Positions 7,902 through 15,732 of a DNA stretch of 41,945 bases are shown here, one piece after another (position 1 is the stretch's first letter; each line of letters begins with the position of its first letter). The translations under genes and the position numbers were made by a program. The stretch spans positions 1-41,945 of the forward strand of contig JANPBT010000053.1 of NCBI GenBank assembly GCA_031430575.1. Reading direction: 5' to 3'. The stretch is from JANMDS01 sp031430575 (GTDB taxonomy: Bacteria > Pseudomonadota > Gammaproteobacteria > Burkholderiales > Casimicrobiaceae). Under the pieces are notes generated by a model, which saw nothing but the letters and a program-made list of their open reading frames with translations, did not search any database and had not been told where the DNA came from.

Positions 7902-8698
7902 GGCGCAAAGTTTAAGATGGTCACGAGCTGCGGCACAAGCAAAGCATTGCCCGCAACGCACTGCTCGCTCTCCAAGTAACCATCGCCGCCGCGCAGATCG
8001 GTCACCATACCGCCCGCCTCAGTAACGAGCAAAGCGCCCGCAGCGATATCCCACTTGCGCAAGCTCATCACAAAAAATGCATCCATGCGCCCGGCGGCAA
8101 CGTAAGCCAAATCAAGCGCTGCCGAGCCCGTTCGCCGGATTTGCCCGCTCGCGCGCGCGACCAACTCAACACGCGGCCAGACGTGCGCAAAATCAGGGTG
8201 CTGACCACTGGGCAAGACCACCGCCACCATCGCATCGCCCAAAAACTCCCGCGTGCCAACCTGCATGGGCACGTCGCCCATAAACGCGCCCTGCCCACGC
8301 TCGGCATGGAAAAACTCAGTATTAAACGGATTTTTCACCACCGCGACTTCAACCGTACCTGCGGCGCAGATTGCAGCAATTGAAATCGCGCAATGCGGAA
8401 AGCCATGCACGAAGTTATACGTGCCATCGAGCGGATCGACCACCCACTGCCAGCCGCTGGCCGGGGATTGCGGGCCGTCTTGCGCGCCGCCTTCCTCGCC
8501 CAAAATCGAATCGCTTGGGAAGGCTTCCCACAAAATGCGGCGAATCTCAGCCTCCGCCGCCCGGTCGGTTTTGGTGGCGAAATCGCCCGGCGCTTTTTCA
8601 ATCACATCAGACGCGCGTAGGCGGGCAAGCCCATCACGAATGATAGACGCCGCTGCGCGCGCGGCTGCAATGGCGACTTCCCGCCGTCGATGCGTCAT
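7898..8698 (-). CDS. Inositol monophosphatase family protein (SuhB-like)
   Basis: 266 aa. All metal-binding motifs of the family are present: GEEGG (Glu68, Glu69), WVVDPLDGTYNFVHGFP (Asp88, Asp91) and WDIAAGALLVTEAGG in the C-terminal half. These Mg2+-dependent phosphatases act on inositol phosphates. SuhB of E. coli also acts in rRNA antitermination, but which role applies here is not evident. The stop overlaps the lpxC start (TGA inside ATGA), and the dienelactone hydrolase gene ends 7 bases upstream, so it belongs to an operon with lpxC. A repeat copy at 8357-8369 is read as ICAAG within a strand of the core. Confidence 0.9.
   Translation of the reverse strand: MTHRRREVAIAAARAAASIIRDGLARLRASDVIEKAPGDFATKTDRAAEAEIRRILWEAFPSDSILGEEGGAQDGPQSPASGWQWVVDPLDGTYNFVHGFPHCAISIAAICAAGTVEVAVVKNPFNTEFFHAERGQGAFMGDVPMQVGTREFLGDAMVAVVLPSGQHPDFAHVWPRVELVARASGQIRRTGSAALDLAYVAAGRMDAFFVMSLRKWDIAAGALLVTEAGGMVTDLRGGDGYLESEQCVAGNALLVPQLVTILNFAP
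8357..8369 (-). repeat. 18-bp repeat copy (core)
   Basis: Exact core in the inositol phosphatase gene, read as ICAAG. Confidence 0.9.
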
Positions 8699-8704
8699 GG
8701 ATGG

Positions 8705-9577
8705 TTAGCCTTTCAAATGCTTAGCGAAATGCGCGGTGAGCTTCGCCCAAGCATCATCCGCTTGGGGTTTGCGATAGCTTGGGCGGTAGTCGGCGTGAAA
8801 CGCATGTGGCGTGTCGGGGTAAGAGATGATGTTGTTAAATTTGCCTGCTGCTTTCAAAGCATTGCGCATATTTTCTACGGTATCGTTTGGAATGCCGCCA
8901 TCGGCCGCGCCGTAAAGCCCCAGCACTTCGCCATTAATTTTGGCCGCGACATCGATTGGATGCGCAGGATTGTTTTCACTTTTTGGCCCCGTCACCCGGC
9001 CGTACCATGCGCCACCCGCTTTCACTTTCGCGTTGTGCGCGGCATAGAGCCAGGTGATCCGCCCGCCCCAGCAAAAGCCGGTAATCGCGACTTTATCGGC
9101 ATTGGCTTTACCGGTTTTTGCAGCATAGGCGACAGCAGCGTCAAGATCGCTCATCACTTGCGCATCAGGCACTTTCGCCACGATCGGCATGATGTCTGGA
9201 ATATTCGCTATTTTGCTGACATCGCCTTGCCGGAAATACATCTCTGGCGCAATCGCCATATAGCCCAATTTTGCAAAGCGACGGCAGACATCGCGGATAT
9301 GCTCATGCACACCAAAAATTTCTTGCACCACGAGCACGACTGGGAATCCCGAGCCACTCGCGGGCGCGGCGCAATAGCCCGGAATATCACCGCTCGCGGT
9401 GGGGATTTTGATTTCCATGGCTTCCAAGCCATCGGTAGTGGTCGCGATTGTTTGCGCGGATACGGGCAAGACAGCGGCGGCGAAGCCCGCAGAAAGGCTC
9501 GTTTTCAAAAAGCCGCGACGGTCATATTCAGACTTTGGATGAAGGGCGTCGATCTCGCTTTGTACGATTGCGTTCAT
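8705..9577 (-). CDS. Dienelactone hydrolase family protein with Tat signal
   Basis: 290 aa. The N-terminus carries a twin-arginine motif DRRGFLK (about 19-25) followed by a hydrophobic stretch ending VSAQ, which predicts Tat export. The hydrolase domain shows the family Cys nucleophile in GFCWGG, the glutamate in VVQEIFGVH, an acid in YGAADGG and the catalytic His in PHAFHADYRP. Dienelactone hydrolases open lactone rings in chloroaromatic degradation, but exported Tat forms are common and their substrate is usually unknown. It is the first gene of the run continuing into the inositol phosphatase and lpxC genes, with a 6-base gap. Confidence 0.9.
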   Translation of the reverse strand: MNAIVQSEIDALHPKSEYDRRGFLKTSLSAGFAAAVLPVSAQTIATTTDGLEAMEIKIPTASGDIPGYCAAPASGSGFPVVLVVQEIFGVHEHIRDVCRRFAKLGYMAIAPEMYFRQGDVSKIANIPDIMPIVAKVPDAQVMSDLDAAVAYAAKTGKANADKVAITGFCWGGRITWLYAAHNAKVKAGGAWYGRVTGPKSENNPAHPIDVAAKINGEVLGLYGAADGGIPNDTVENMRNALKAAGKFNNIISYPDTPHAFHADYRPSYRKPQADDAWAKLTAHFAKHLKG

Positions 9578-9630
9578 GCATAAACCTTAAAAATGAGGGG
9601 TCGAAAAATATCGAATTCACATTATCACCG

Positions 9631-11994
9631 TTATGAGGCCGCGCTTGGGAAATCCCGCCAATATCGGGGCTCGATTTCGCGCCAGCGCTGTGCGTGCCAT
9701 TTCCCTTGCAAATACCGGTAACGCACGGCGCCGTTTAAATCAGTGCGATCTACCGCAATTCTGCGCCGCAGGTATTTCTCTGCGATATCCGCGCGCGGAT
9801 GCCCGAATTGGTTGCGATAGCCTGCATTGACCACTGCGACCTGCGGCGCAACTTTTTCGATAAATGCATCAGAAGATGAAGTGCGGCTGCCATGATGGGG
9901 CATGGACAGCAATTGCGCAGAAATGTTCACGCCACTCGCAACCAGCTCAGCCTCCGCGCGCAATTCCACATCAGCGACTAAAAGCGCGGTTGCGCCATCG
10001 CCGCCGACAATGCGTATGGCGCACGATAGATCGTTGGTCTTGCGATCGGCATCGTCGTAGTGCACAGCTTGCGGATGCACGATGGTAAACGTCACCCCAT
10101 CCCAGATCCACGATTGCCCTGCGACGCAGCGTTGATGTGGCGCGGGGCTTGCAAATTGCGAAATCTGCGCCGCAGGTATGGAGCTCATCCACCATTGCGG
10201 CGCACGCTCGCGCAAAACGGAAGCCAGCCCACCCGCATGATCGGCATCTTCATGGCTTACGATCATCGCGCCCAAGCGCGCGCCGGTGGCTCGCAAATAA
10301 GGCACGACGATGCGCTGCCCGGCATCGGTCACCGCATCCCAGCGCGGCCCCGTGTCGTAAAGCAAATCAAAGTGCTGGGTTTGCACCACCATCGCTTGCC
10401 CTTGGCCGACATCGAGCGCGGTGATGGTGAATGTGCCACTTTCCGGTCGGCTCGGCATTACCGTAAACATCGGCAGCAAAACCAACCCACCAAGCCATTT
10501 CAATGGAAATGCGCGCGGTGCGATCAACCAAAGCGCCCCGATGCCAGCGAGCACAATCGCCCACGCCGGGGGCGCATGCTGCTGCCAAACGCCAAGCGGC
10601 AAGCGATCAGCCCATTGCACAACGCGCACGAGCGCCTCAATGCACGCATGCGCGAGGGCGAGCAAGCCATCGATTGGGATAACCATCCATGCCAGCGCCA
10701 ACGGCACAATCACAAAGCTGACCAAGGGAATCGCTAACGCATTCACCACAATGCCGACGAGCGAAACTTGCTGAAAAAGGGCTAGGGCAATGGGCGCGAG
10801 TGCGAGCGAAATCGCGAGTTGCGCCGCCATCGCAGCCCGCCACCATTTCACCCGACCAAAGCGATGAGCCGAGAGCCAAAAGAGCACCGCCACCGCGCAA
10901 AAAGAAAACCAAAAACCCGCACTCATTACCGCCCAAGGATCGATTAGGAGCACCACCGCCAGCGCCCACGCCAAAACGCTCCACGGGCTTGCCGCACGCC
11001 CCATCCAAAGACCAAGCGCAGCAATCGTGAGCATCAAAAACGTACGTTGCGCGGGCACGGCAAAGCCAGAAAGCAGCGCGTAACTTCCCGCTGCAAGAAT
11101 GGCAACGACTGCGGCAACTTTGCGCCCTGGAATCCGTAGCGAAAGCGCGTGCTGCCTGCGCCAGAGCGCGGTGACGCCCGCAGCCAGCGCAGCTGCAAAA
11201 AGCGTCACGTGCGCGCCCGAAATCGAGAGCAGATGGGAGATGCCCGCGCGATTAAAGAGTGACCAATCGGCGCTCGCGATACTGCGCTGATCGCCAATCG
11301 CCAGCGCAATCAGCACGCCAGACCAGCGGGCTTGCCCAAGCGCTGCCGCAATGCGGGCACGAATGCGCTCGCGCAATCGATTCACGCGATCTTGCCAGCG
11401 ACCGGCATCGGCATCCAGCCGCTGCGAAATATCTGCTGCCGATACGCTGCCGGTCGCACGCAGATTGCGCTCCAAAAGCCATGCTTCGAGATCGAAACCA
11501 TGCGGATTAACAAACCCATGCGGGCGCTTTAACTTAACGCCCAGCCGCCAACGCTCACCAACATGCAAGGGCGGCGCATCATCGCCTCGTGGATCAGCAA
11601 ACCAGCCGAGCGAAATATGCGCGGGGATCTTGACGCCCAACGGCGTATCGACGCTCTCAACATCAAACTCAAAGCGCACGCCCCGGTCATCGCGCGCAGG
11701 CAGCGACGCTACGACGCCGGTGATCACCAACGGCACGCCTTCTAACGTTGCGGGCAACGCATCAAACATGCGCACTTGCGCACGCCACGAGGCATACGTA
11801 AAACCAAACGCGATGGCAGCGATGAGACCGAGCGCGCTCGTTAGATTGAGTGAAATAAATTTGCGCACAAAAATGATCGCGAGCAAGGAAAAAATGCTCA
11901 AAACAAGCCAAATCTGCGCCGCAGGTATGAGCAACGATTGCAGCTGCGCGAGCCACACGCCGAGCGCAAAGGCAACGAGCGCGCGCGCAATCAT
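9631..11994 (-). CDS. comEC: ComEC/Rec2 family DNA internalization channel protein
   Basis: 787 aa. Domain order is typical of ComEC: N-terminal membrane segments with a DUF4131 region (about 1-200), the central Competence membrane domain (about 215-490; FNRAGISHLLSISGAHVTLF is a conserved stretch), and a C-terminal metallo-beta-lactamase domain with SHEDADHAGG carrying the HxDxDH metal motif. ComEC carries single-stranded DNA across the inner membrane during natural transformation. The full length and intact motifs suggest a functional protein. It carries four copies of the 18-bp repeat (9761, 9839, 10165, 11914), read as YLRRR, VAPQV and twice IPAAQI, the highest number in any gene of this window. 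Gaps to the neighbouring minus-strand genes are short (26 and 53 bases). Confidence 0.95.
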   Translation of the reverse strand: MIARALVAFALGVWLAQLQSLLIPAAQIWLVLSIFSLLAIIFVRKFISLNLTSALGLIAAIAFGFTYASWRAQVRMFDALPATLEGVPLVITGVVASLPARDDRGVRFEFDVESVDTPLGVKIPAHISLGWFADPRGDDAPPLHVGERWRLGVKLKRPHGFVNPHGFDLEAWLLERNLRATGSVSAADISQRLDADAGRWQDRVNRLRERIRARIAAALGQARWSGVLIALAIGDQRSIASADWSLFNRAGISHLLSISGAHVTLFAAALAAGVTALWRRQHALSLRIPGRKVAAVVAILAAGSYALLSGFAVPAQRTFLMLTIAALGLWMGRAASPWSVLAWALAVVLLIDPWAVMSAGFWFSFCAVAVLFWLSAHRFGRVKWWRAAMAAQLAISLALAPIALALFQQVSLVGIVVNALAIPLVSFVIVPLALAWMVIPIDGLLALAHACIEALVRVVQWADRLPLGVWQQHAPPAWAIVLAGIGALWLIAPRAFPLKWLGGLVLLPMFTVMPSRPESGTFTITALDVGQGQAMVVQTQHFDLLYDTGPRWDAVTDAGQRIVVPYLRATGARLGAMIVSHEDADHAGGLASVLRERAPQWWMSSIPAAQISQFASPAPHQRCVAGQSWIWDGVTFTIVHPQAVHYDDADRKTNDLSCAIRIVGGDGATALLVADVELRAEAELVASGVNISAQLLSMPHHGSRTSSSDAFIEKVAPQVAVVNAGYRNQFGHPRADIAEKYLRRRIAVDRTDLNGAVRYRYLQGKWHAQRWREIEPRYWRDFPSAAS
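9761..9773 (+). repeat. 18-bp repeat copy (core)
   Basis: Exact core in the C-terminal part of comEC, read as YLRRR. Confidence 0.9.
9839..9851 (-). repeat. 18-bp repeat copy, one mismatch
   Basis: Last core base changed (G to A). In comEC, read as VAPQV in the metallo-beta-lactamase domain. Confidence 0.75.
10165..10177 (+). repeat. 18-bp repeat copy (core)
   Basis: Exact core in comEC, read as IPAAQI. Confidence 0.9.
11914..11926 (+). repeat. 18-bp repeat copy (core)
   Basis: Exact core in the first membrane segments of comEC, read as IPAAQI. Confidence 0.9.
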
Positions 11995-12021
11995 GAATTC
12001 AGCTCGCGCGCAAACCTTAGC

Positions 12022-12450
12022 CTACGCTTTCGGCCACAAGACAATCTGCGTGCAGCGAAAGAGGGCGAGCGTTTTTCCGGTTTGGGCGTGCTTCACCGTC
12101 GCATCCCACACATGCGTGCTGCGGCCCAAGTGCACCGCTTTTGCTTCTACCGTGATCGTGCCATCGCGGGCGGTGCCGAGGTGATTGCTCTTTAACTCAA
12201 TGGTGGTGAAATTTTCTGCACCTTGCGGCAAATGCGCGGCGCAACCATAGCCGCAAGCAGTATCGGCGAGGGTGATGATCGCGCCTGCATGCAAAAAACC
12301 GTTGGGCGCAAGATGCAGCGGCGTGACCTGAAATTGGGCGTTAACAAAGCCTTCACCAAAGCTTTCGACTTCGAAGCCGATTAAGCCAGGGAAGCAGCCG
12401 TCGCCCCGTTTTTTGAGCATTTCAATCGTGTAGTTTTCGCGCAAGGCCAT
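12022..12450 (-). CDS. PaaI-type hotdog-fold thioesterase
   Basis: 142 aa, the size of single-domain PaaI/YbgC-like thioesterases. The family signature NGFLHAGAIITLADTACGYG (about 49-68) holds the HAG turn and the catalytic acidic residue in the following helix; strands NFTTIELKSNHLG and ITVEAKAVHLGRSTHVWDATV complete the fold. These enzymes hydrolyse acyl-CoA, often phenylacetyl-CoA or other aryl-CoA species. No phenylacetate genes are nearby, so the substrate is open. It lies 27 bases upstream of comEC on the same strand and may share its transcript. Confidence 0.88.
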   Translation of the reverse strand: MALRENYTIEMLKKRGDGCFPGLIGFEVESFGEGFVNAQFQVTPLHLAPNGFLHAGAIITLADTACGYGCAAHLPQGAENFTTIELKSNHLGTARDGTITVEAKAVHLGRSTHVWDATVKHAQTGKTLALFRCTQIVLWPKA

Positions 12451-12479
12451 GGTCAGATCTTTCTATTTTTTCTCATTAT

Positions 12480-14039
12480 TTATGCAAGATGGCGCTGCTG
12501 GCGCGGCGGCGCTTGCGTGCCTGTGCTTTTGGGTGAATCTACGAGCACCTGCGGCGCAGATTCTGTGCGTTTGGTCACCGATAGGCCACGCTTCATAAAC
12601 GCCAGCCGCCCTTTTGCGCCGGTGGCTTCGAAGTCAGCAAGCATCGCGGCTTCAATCTGCGCCGCAGGTATTTCGCCCACTTCGGTGCACCACTGCACCA
12701 CGGCATCCATTAATTTCTCAAGCGCAAATTCGTGCGTTTTGCCGGTCGCGGCAAAGAGCCAATCGGAGAACGCCATGAACCGCGCGAATGGCGCATCGCC
12801 AAGCAGAAGCGGCGCGCTGCTCCCGAAGCGCCCAGAATTGGCCACTAAATCCCAGAAGCGAGCGAAGCGATTGAGCCGCTGCAAATCGTTGAAGCTCAAC
12901 ACGTCAGTCGACAAAATGTTGTAGGGCGGCGCGGGGTTGTAGCGCATCGCGTGCGCTTCGGTATGGCGAATGATCGGCGTGCCGCGCAGGCGCTTCAAAA
13001 TGCCAAATTGAATTTCATGAGGCCCCACTTTTGCCAAGCGATCGAAGCCCGCAGCAAAGCTCTCCATCGTCTCGCCCGGCAGGCCGGCGATCAGATCAAC
13101 GTGCAAATGCGCGTTGGAATCTTTCATCAGCCAAGCGATGTTATCCGCGGCTTTATCGTTATTTTGTTTGCGCGAAACCCGCTGCTGAATCTCGGGATTA
13201 AAGGTTTGAATCCCAATTTCAAATTGCAGCGCGCCTTCCGGAAATTGCGCGATGGTCTCTTTCAGCGCATCGGGCAAATGATCGGGCACCAGCTCAAAAT
13301 GCGCATAAACCGGATCATCGGGTGCGAGCGCGAGTTTGGTTAGGAAAAAATCCAAAATGCGCTGGCTGGTTTTGATATTGAGATTAAACGTGCGATCAAC
13401 AAATTTAAACTGCCGCGCGCCGCGCGCGTAGAGCGTTTCCAGCTCCACCAAGAATGCATCGACTTCAAACGGCCAGGCCGTTTTATCGAGCGCGCTTAAG
13501 CAAAACTCACACTTAAACGGGCACCCGCGCGAGGCTTCCACGTAGAGCGTGCGCTTGGCGATATCTTCATCGGTAAATTCTGCGTAAGGCATCGTGATTT
13601 CTGCGAGCGACGGCTGCGCACCCGCGATGATTTTCATCGCCTGCGGTTTGCCCGCGAGCAATTCTGCCGCGAGCTTCGGAAAGGTTACGTCGCCCCAGCC
13701 GGTGATCACGTAATCAGCAAGCTGGCAGATGCGCTGCTCCGCAGTTTCGTAGCTGACTTCCGGGCCACCGAGAATAATCTTGACCTGCGGCGCAACGACT
13801 TTCAACATCGCAACGAGCTTGGTCGTCTCTTCGACATTCCAAATGTAAACGCCAAAGCCAATGATTTTGGGATTGAGGGCGAGTAGTTTTTCTGCCATCA
13901 CCTCGGTTTTGTCACCAATGATGAATTCTGCCAGCGCGGTTTCGTCATGCAGCGCGCCCATATTCGCGCGTAAGTAGCGCAAACCGAGTGAAGCATGGGT
14001 AAAGCGTGCGTTAAGCGTGGAGAGGACGATTTGGGGCAT
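12480..14039 (-). CDS. B12-binding domain radical SAM protein (DUF4080 type)
   Basis: 519 aa. The N-terminal 130 residues form a cobalamin-binding domain (LSTLNARFTHASLGLRYLR, then IILGGPEVSYE). A radical SAM core follows with the [4Fe-4S] motif C173-x3-C177-x2-C180 (GCPFKCEFC). The C-terminal region matches the DUF4080 type (NRFARFWDLVANSGRF). The family usually acts as a methyltransferase or catalyses other radical chemistry on unknown substrates. Three repeat copies fall inside (12547, 12657 and near-consensus 13783), read as SAPQV, IPAAQI and VAPQV; the first lies in a low-complexity C-terminal tail. The stop of this gene is 29 bases upstream of the thioesterase start. Confidence 0.88.
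   Translation of the reverse strand: MPQIVLSTLNARFTHASLGLRYLRANMGALHDETALAEFIIGDKTEVMAEKLLALNPKIIGFGVYIWNVEETTKLVAMLKVVAPQVKIILGGPEVSYETAEQRICQLADYVITGWGDVTFPKLAAELLAGKPQAMKIIAGAQPSLAEITMPYAEFTDEDIAKRTLYVEASRGCPFKCEFCLSALDKTAWPFEVDAFLVELETLYARGARQFKFVDRTFNLNIKTSQRILDFFLTKLALAPDDPVYAHFELVPDHLPDALKETIAQFPEGALQFEIGIQTFNPEIQQRVSRKQNNDKAADNIAWLMKDSNAHLHVDLIAGLPGETMESFAAGFDRLAKVGPHEIQFGILKRLRGTPIIRHTEAHAMRYNPAPPYNILSTDVLSFNDLQRLNRFARFWDLVANSGRFGSSAPLLLGDAPFARFMAFSDWLFAATGKTHEFALEKLMDAVVQWCTEVGEIPAAQIEAAMLADFEATGAKGRLAFMKRGLSVTKRTESAPQVLVDSPKSTGTQAPPRQQRHLA
12547..12559 (-). repeat. 18-bp repeat copy (core)
   Basis: Exact core near the C-terminus of the radical SAM gene, read as SAPQV. Confidence 0.9.
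12657..12669 (+). repeat. 18-bp repeat copy (core)
   Basis: Exact core in the radical SAM gene, 110 bases from the previous copy and in the opposite orientation, read as IPAAQI. Confidence 0.9.
13783..13795 (-). repeat. 18-bp repeat copy, one mismatch
   Basis: Last core base changed (G to A). In the B12-binding domain of the radical SAM gene, read as VAPQV. Confidence 0.75.
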
Positions 14040-14040
14040 G

Positions 14041-14466
14041 CTAGGCGACCACTGTTAATCCGCTCGCGCTCGCGGCACTTCGCAGTTTTTTATCGAAGGT
14101 CGCAAAAACGACGCTTTGCTTCATCGCACTTTGCAGCGACATCGCGCTCGCCAACTGCACGCTATCGTATGCCCGCAAACCAAGCAACGAGACGTAATCC
14201 CCCGCGAGCGTGACAATCTCTGCTGATACCTCAACCACGCTAATCGTTTGCCAGAGCCGCGCAAACGCTTTTAATGCGATATCCGCTTCCGACGATGACG
14301 ACGCACCGATGCGCACGCGAAGCGCAAACGCGGAAAGCGTCTCGACCCACGCCAGCCGCGAGGCAACGCGCACATTCGCTACTTTAAAAGAACGAATCGC
14401 GGAAGTTTTATCAGGTTCGTCCAAGTAAATCTTTGCCAGCGCCGATGAATCAAAAAAAACGATCAC
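14041..14466 (-). CDS. PIN-domain ribonuclease toxin (VapC-like)
   Basis: 141 aa. The N-terminus MIVFFDSSALAKIYLDE has the first PIN-domain acid (Asp6), and SLLGLRAYDSVQLASAM carries the later acidic residues. VapC toxins cleave tRNA or rRNA using Mg2+. The ATG overlaps the TGA of the upstream antitoxin gene by 4 bases (14463-14466), the standard toxin-antitoxin arrangement. The stop lies one base before the radical SAM gene's start codon region, so read-through into that gene is possible. Confidence 0.88.
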   Translation of the reverse strand: MIVFFDSSALAKIYLDEPDKTSAIRSFKVANVRVASRLAWVETLSAFALRVRIGASSSSEADIALKAFARLWQTISVVEVSAEIVTLAGDYVSLLGLRAYDSVQLASAMSLQSAMKQSVVFATFDKKLRSAASASGLTVVA

Positions 14467-14735
14467 GGCCCTTCCCGACGTGCTTTAATAATGTCATCGC
14501 TGAGCCCGCGTGTGGAAGTAAGTTTTAGAGGCTTTGGCAACTTAAATGGCTTGGTCGGCAAGGTCAAAAAACCCTTTGCGGCCAATTCACGCAACTTATC
14601 ATCAGTTGACTGCGCAATACCGCTTAAGCGCGCAATCGGCTTTTTATGCGAAGTAATTTCCAGCGTCTCACCCGCCTGCGCGCGCGCCAGATACTCTGAA
14701 AGATTGGCCTTAAATTCGCGGACGGCGACTTGCAT
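14463..14735 (-). CDS. Phd/YefM-family antitoxin
   Basis: 90 aa. The N-terminal DNA-binding segment of Phd/YefM antitoxins is clear: VAVREFKANLSEYLARAQAG then ITSHKKPIARLSGI. The C-terminal half should wrap around and block the PIN toxin encoded just downstream, whose start overlaps this stop. Such antitoxins repress their own promoter. Just upstream of the start (14736-14779) the sequence holds TGTGGTCACA and, about 32 bases away, TAACCACA, a plausible operator pair. Confidence 0.87.
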   Translation of the reverse strand: MQVAVREFKANLSEYLARAQAGETLEITSHKKPIARLSGIAQSTDDKLRELAAKGFLTLPTKPFKLPKPLKLTSTRGLSDDIIKARREGP

Positions 14736-14779
14736 TTGTGGTCACATTTTCTACAAATATTCAAACATTGTAACCACAT
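14736..14779. promoter_or_regulatory. Candidate operator of the first toxin-antitoxin module
   Basis: The region directly upstream of the antitoxin start has the palindrome TGTGGTCACA (14737-14746) and a related inverted half-site, ACCACA at 14773-14778. The interval is A/T-rich. The position fits autorepression by a Phd-type antitoxin. This is inference from symmetry and location only. Confidence 0.35.
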
Positions 14780-14804
14780 TCAGACCGCAGTAGCGGGGTG
14801 AGAT

Positions 14805-14951
14805 TTAGTCGGGAAAACTCCGGTGGAACGCGGCTTCAATCTCTGCGATTGAGATCTTGCCCGCGATCTCATGCTGCGGACTGAGTGCACACACGAGATT
14901 TGGATTTGGACAGATCGGAATTTCAGTGTCGTCGACAACCCTTCTTGTCAT
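14805..14951 (-). CDS. Possible small hypothetical protein
   Basis: 48 aa from the ATG at 14951 (MTRRVVDDTE...). The frame is open further up to 15023 but would then overlap the PIN toxin gene. No family recognised. It could be the remnant of a larger gene between the two toxin-antitoxin modules or a chance frame. Composition is ordinary and there is no clear ribosome binding site. Kept only because the gap would otherwise be a 232-base hole in a compact region. Confidence 0.25.
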   Translation of the reverse strand: MTRRVVDDTEIPICPNPNLVCALSPQHEIAGKISIAEIEAAFHRSFPD

Positions 14952-14967
14952 AATGAAACTAACAGCA

Positions 14968-15375
14968 TTAAACCAGAGTATCGCCCAAAAACGGATCCAA
15001 AATCGCAATTCCGCAGCCTTCAAAATCGCGAGTATTTCTCGTCACTAAGGTCAATCGATGCGCTTGCGCAGTCGCAGCGATGAGCATATCGGCTTGCGTG
15101 CGCACGATACCTCTGCGCTGAAAATCACCGCGCATTTGCCCGGCACGAAGTGCAATATCGGCAGTGATCGGATAGATATGGGTCCATGCACTCGTGATGG
15201 CATCAAGCGCCGAGAGCAATCGGGCATTCGGTTGCCATGCCAGCCCAAATGCCATCTCGTCAATCGTGATCACCGAGAGGGCGAGCTCGCCTTCTTCGGC
15301 GAACAGTCGAGATACGCCAGGATTTGGATTGCGCCGCAGGTAGTCGCTAATGACGTTGGTGTCGACCAACATCAT
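14968..15375 (-). CDS. PIN-domain toxin (VapC-like), second module
   Basis: 135 aa. MMLVDTNVISDYLRR contains the PIN acid Asp5; a second acid is in ITIDEMAFGLAW, and TQADMLIAATAQAH with LVTRNTRDFEGCGI completes the VapC pattern well (close to the FitB/VapC group). Its start overlaps the upstream antitoxin stop by 4 bases (15372-15375). A degenerate 18-bp repeat copy (15329-15341) falls early in the gene and is read as YLRRNPN. Predicted to be an RNase neutralised by the adjacent antitoxin. It is distinct in sequence from the PIN protein at 14041. Confidence 0.9.
   Translation of the reverse strand: MMLVDTNVISDYLRRNPNPGVSRLFAEEGELALSVITIDEMAFGLAWQPNARLLSALDAITSAWTHIYPITADIALRAGQMRGDFQRRGIVRTQADMLIAATAQAHRLTLVTRNTRDFEGCGIAILDPFLGDTLV
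15329..15341 (+). repeat. 18-bp repeat copy, one mismatch
   Basis: First core base changed (C to T). In the second PIN toxin gene, read as YLRRN. Confidence 0.7.
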
Positions 15376-15656
15376 TTCGGGTCGACTCCCGTGGCTTCTA
15401 TGAATGGATTAAGTCGATCGGTTCGCGCCACGGTTGGCAACGCGACGTTAGCCTCAATCATCGCTTCGCGCAAGGGCAAGAGTAAGCTTGCAAGTGTCGC
15501 CGCCGGTTTTGTGCGTCCGCGCTCAAGCTCCGCGAGCGCGGCCATCGGGATCACTGCAGCGACGGGCCGTCCACGGTTGGCAATGACTTGCGGCTCGGTT
15601 TGCGCAGCCCGAATGACCGCAGTGAGATCTTGTTTTGCTGCAGCGACATTCCACAT
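15372..15656 (-). CDS. Phd/YefM-family antitoxin, second module
   Basis: 94 aa. MWNVAAAKQDLTAVIRAAQ followed by IANRGRPVAAVIPMAALAEL is the Phd/YefM DNA-binding fold in its usual order. The C-terminal half, with the run ending LNPFIEATGVDPK, should bind the PIN toxin encoded next. It overlaps that gene by ATGA. Two direct copies of ATGACCATATT (15657-15667 and 15679-15689) lie immediately upstream, two helical turns apart, and probably form the autoregulatory operator. Confidence 0.85.
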   Translation of the reverse strand: MWNVAAAKQDLTAVIRAAQTEPQVIANRGRPVAAVIPMAALAELERGRTKPAATLASLLLPLREAMIEANVALPTVARTDRLNPFIEATGVDPK

Positions 15657-15689
15657 ATGACCATATTAAATAACTCTAATGACCATATT
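15657..15689. promoter_or_regulatory. Direct-repeat operator candidate for second toxin-antitoxin module
   Basis: Two identical 11-base direct repeats ATGACCATATT start 22 bases apart (15657 and 15679), the first abutting the antitoxin start codon. Two helical turns of spacing is expected when protein dimers bind the same face. The following region is A/T-rich (15690-15705), as for a promoter. Autoregulation is known for Phd-type antitoxins; binding here is inferred. Confidence 0.5.
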
Positions 15690-15732
15690 TTATATCCATT
15701 TAAATCGTTTGTCTGGCGAATCGATAAATCGC

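Noticed and set aside
8690..9583. Long 297-codon plus-strand frame opposite the dienelactone hydrolase
   Set aside because: Lies antisense to a gene with full catalytic motifs and a Tat signal; no recognisable protein pattern of its own, typical of G/C-rich shadow frames.
11351..12184. 277-codon plus-strand frame opposite comEC and the thioesterase gene
   Set aside because: Spans two real genes on the other strand and the gap between them; composition is shadow-like (Arg/Ser/Ala-rich) with no motifs.
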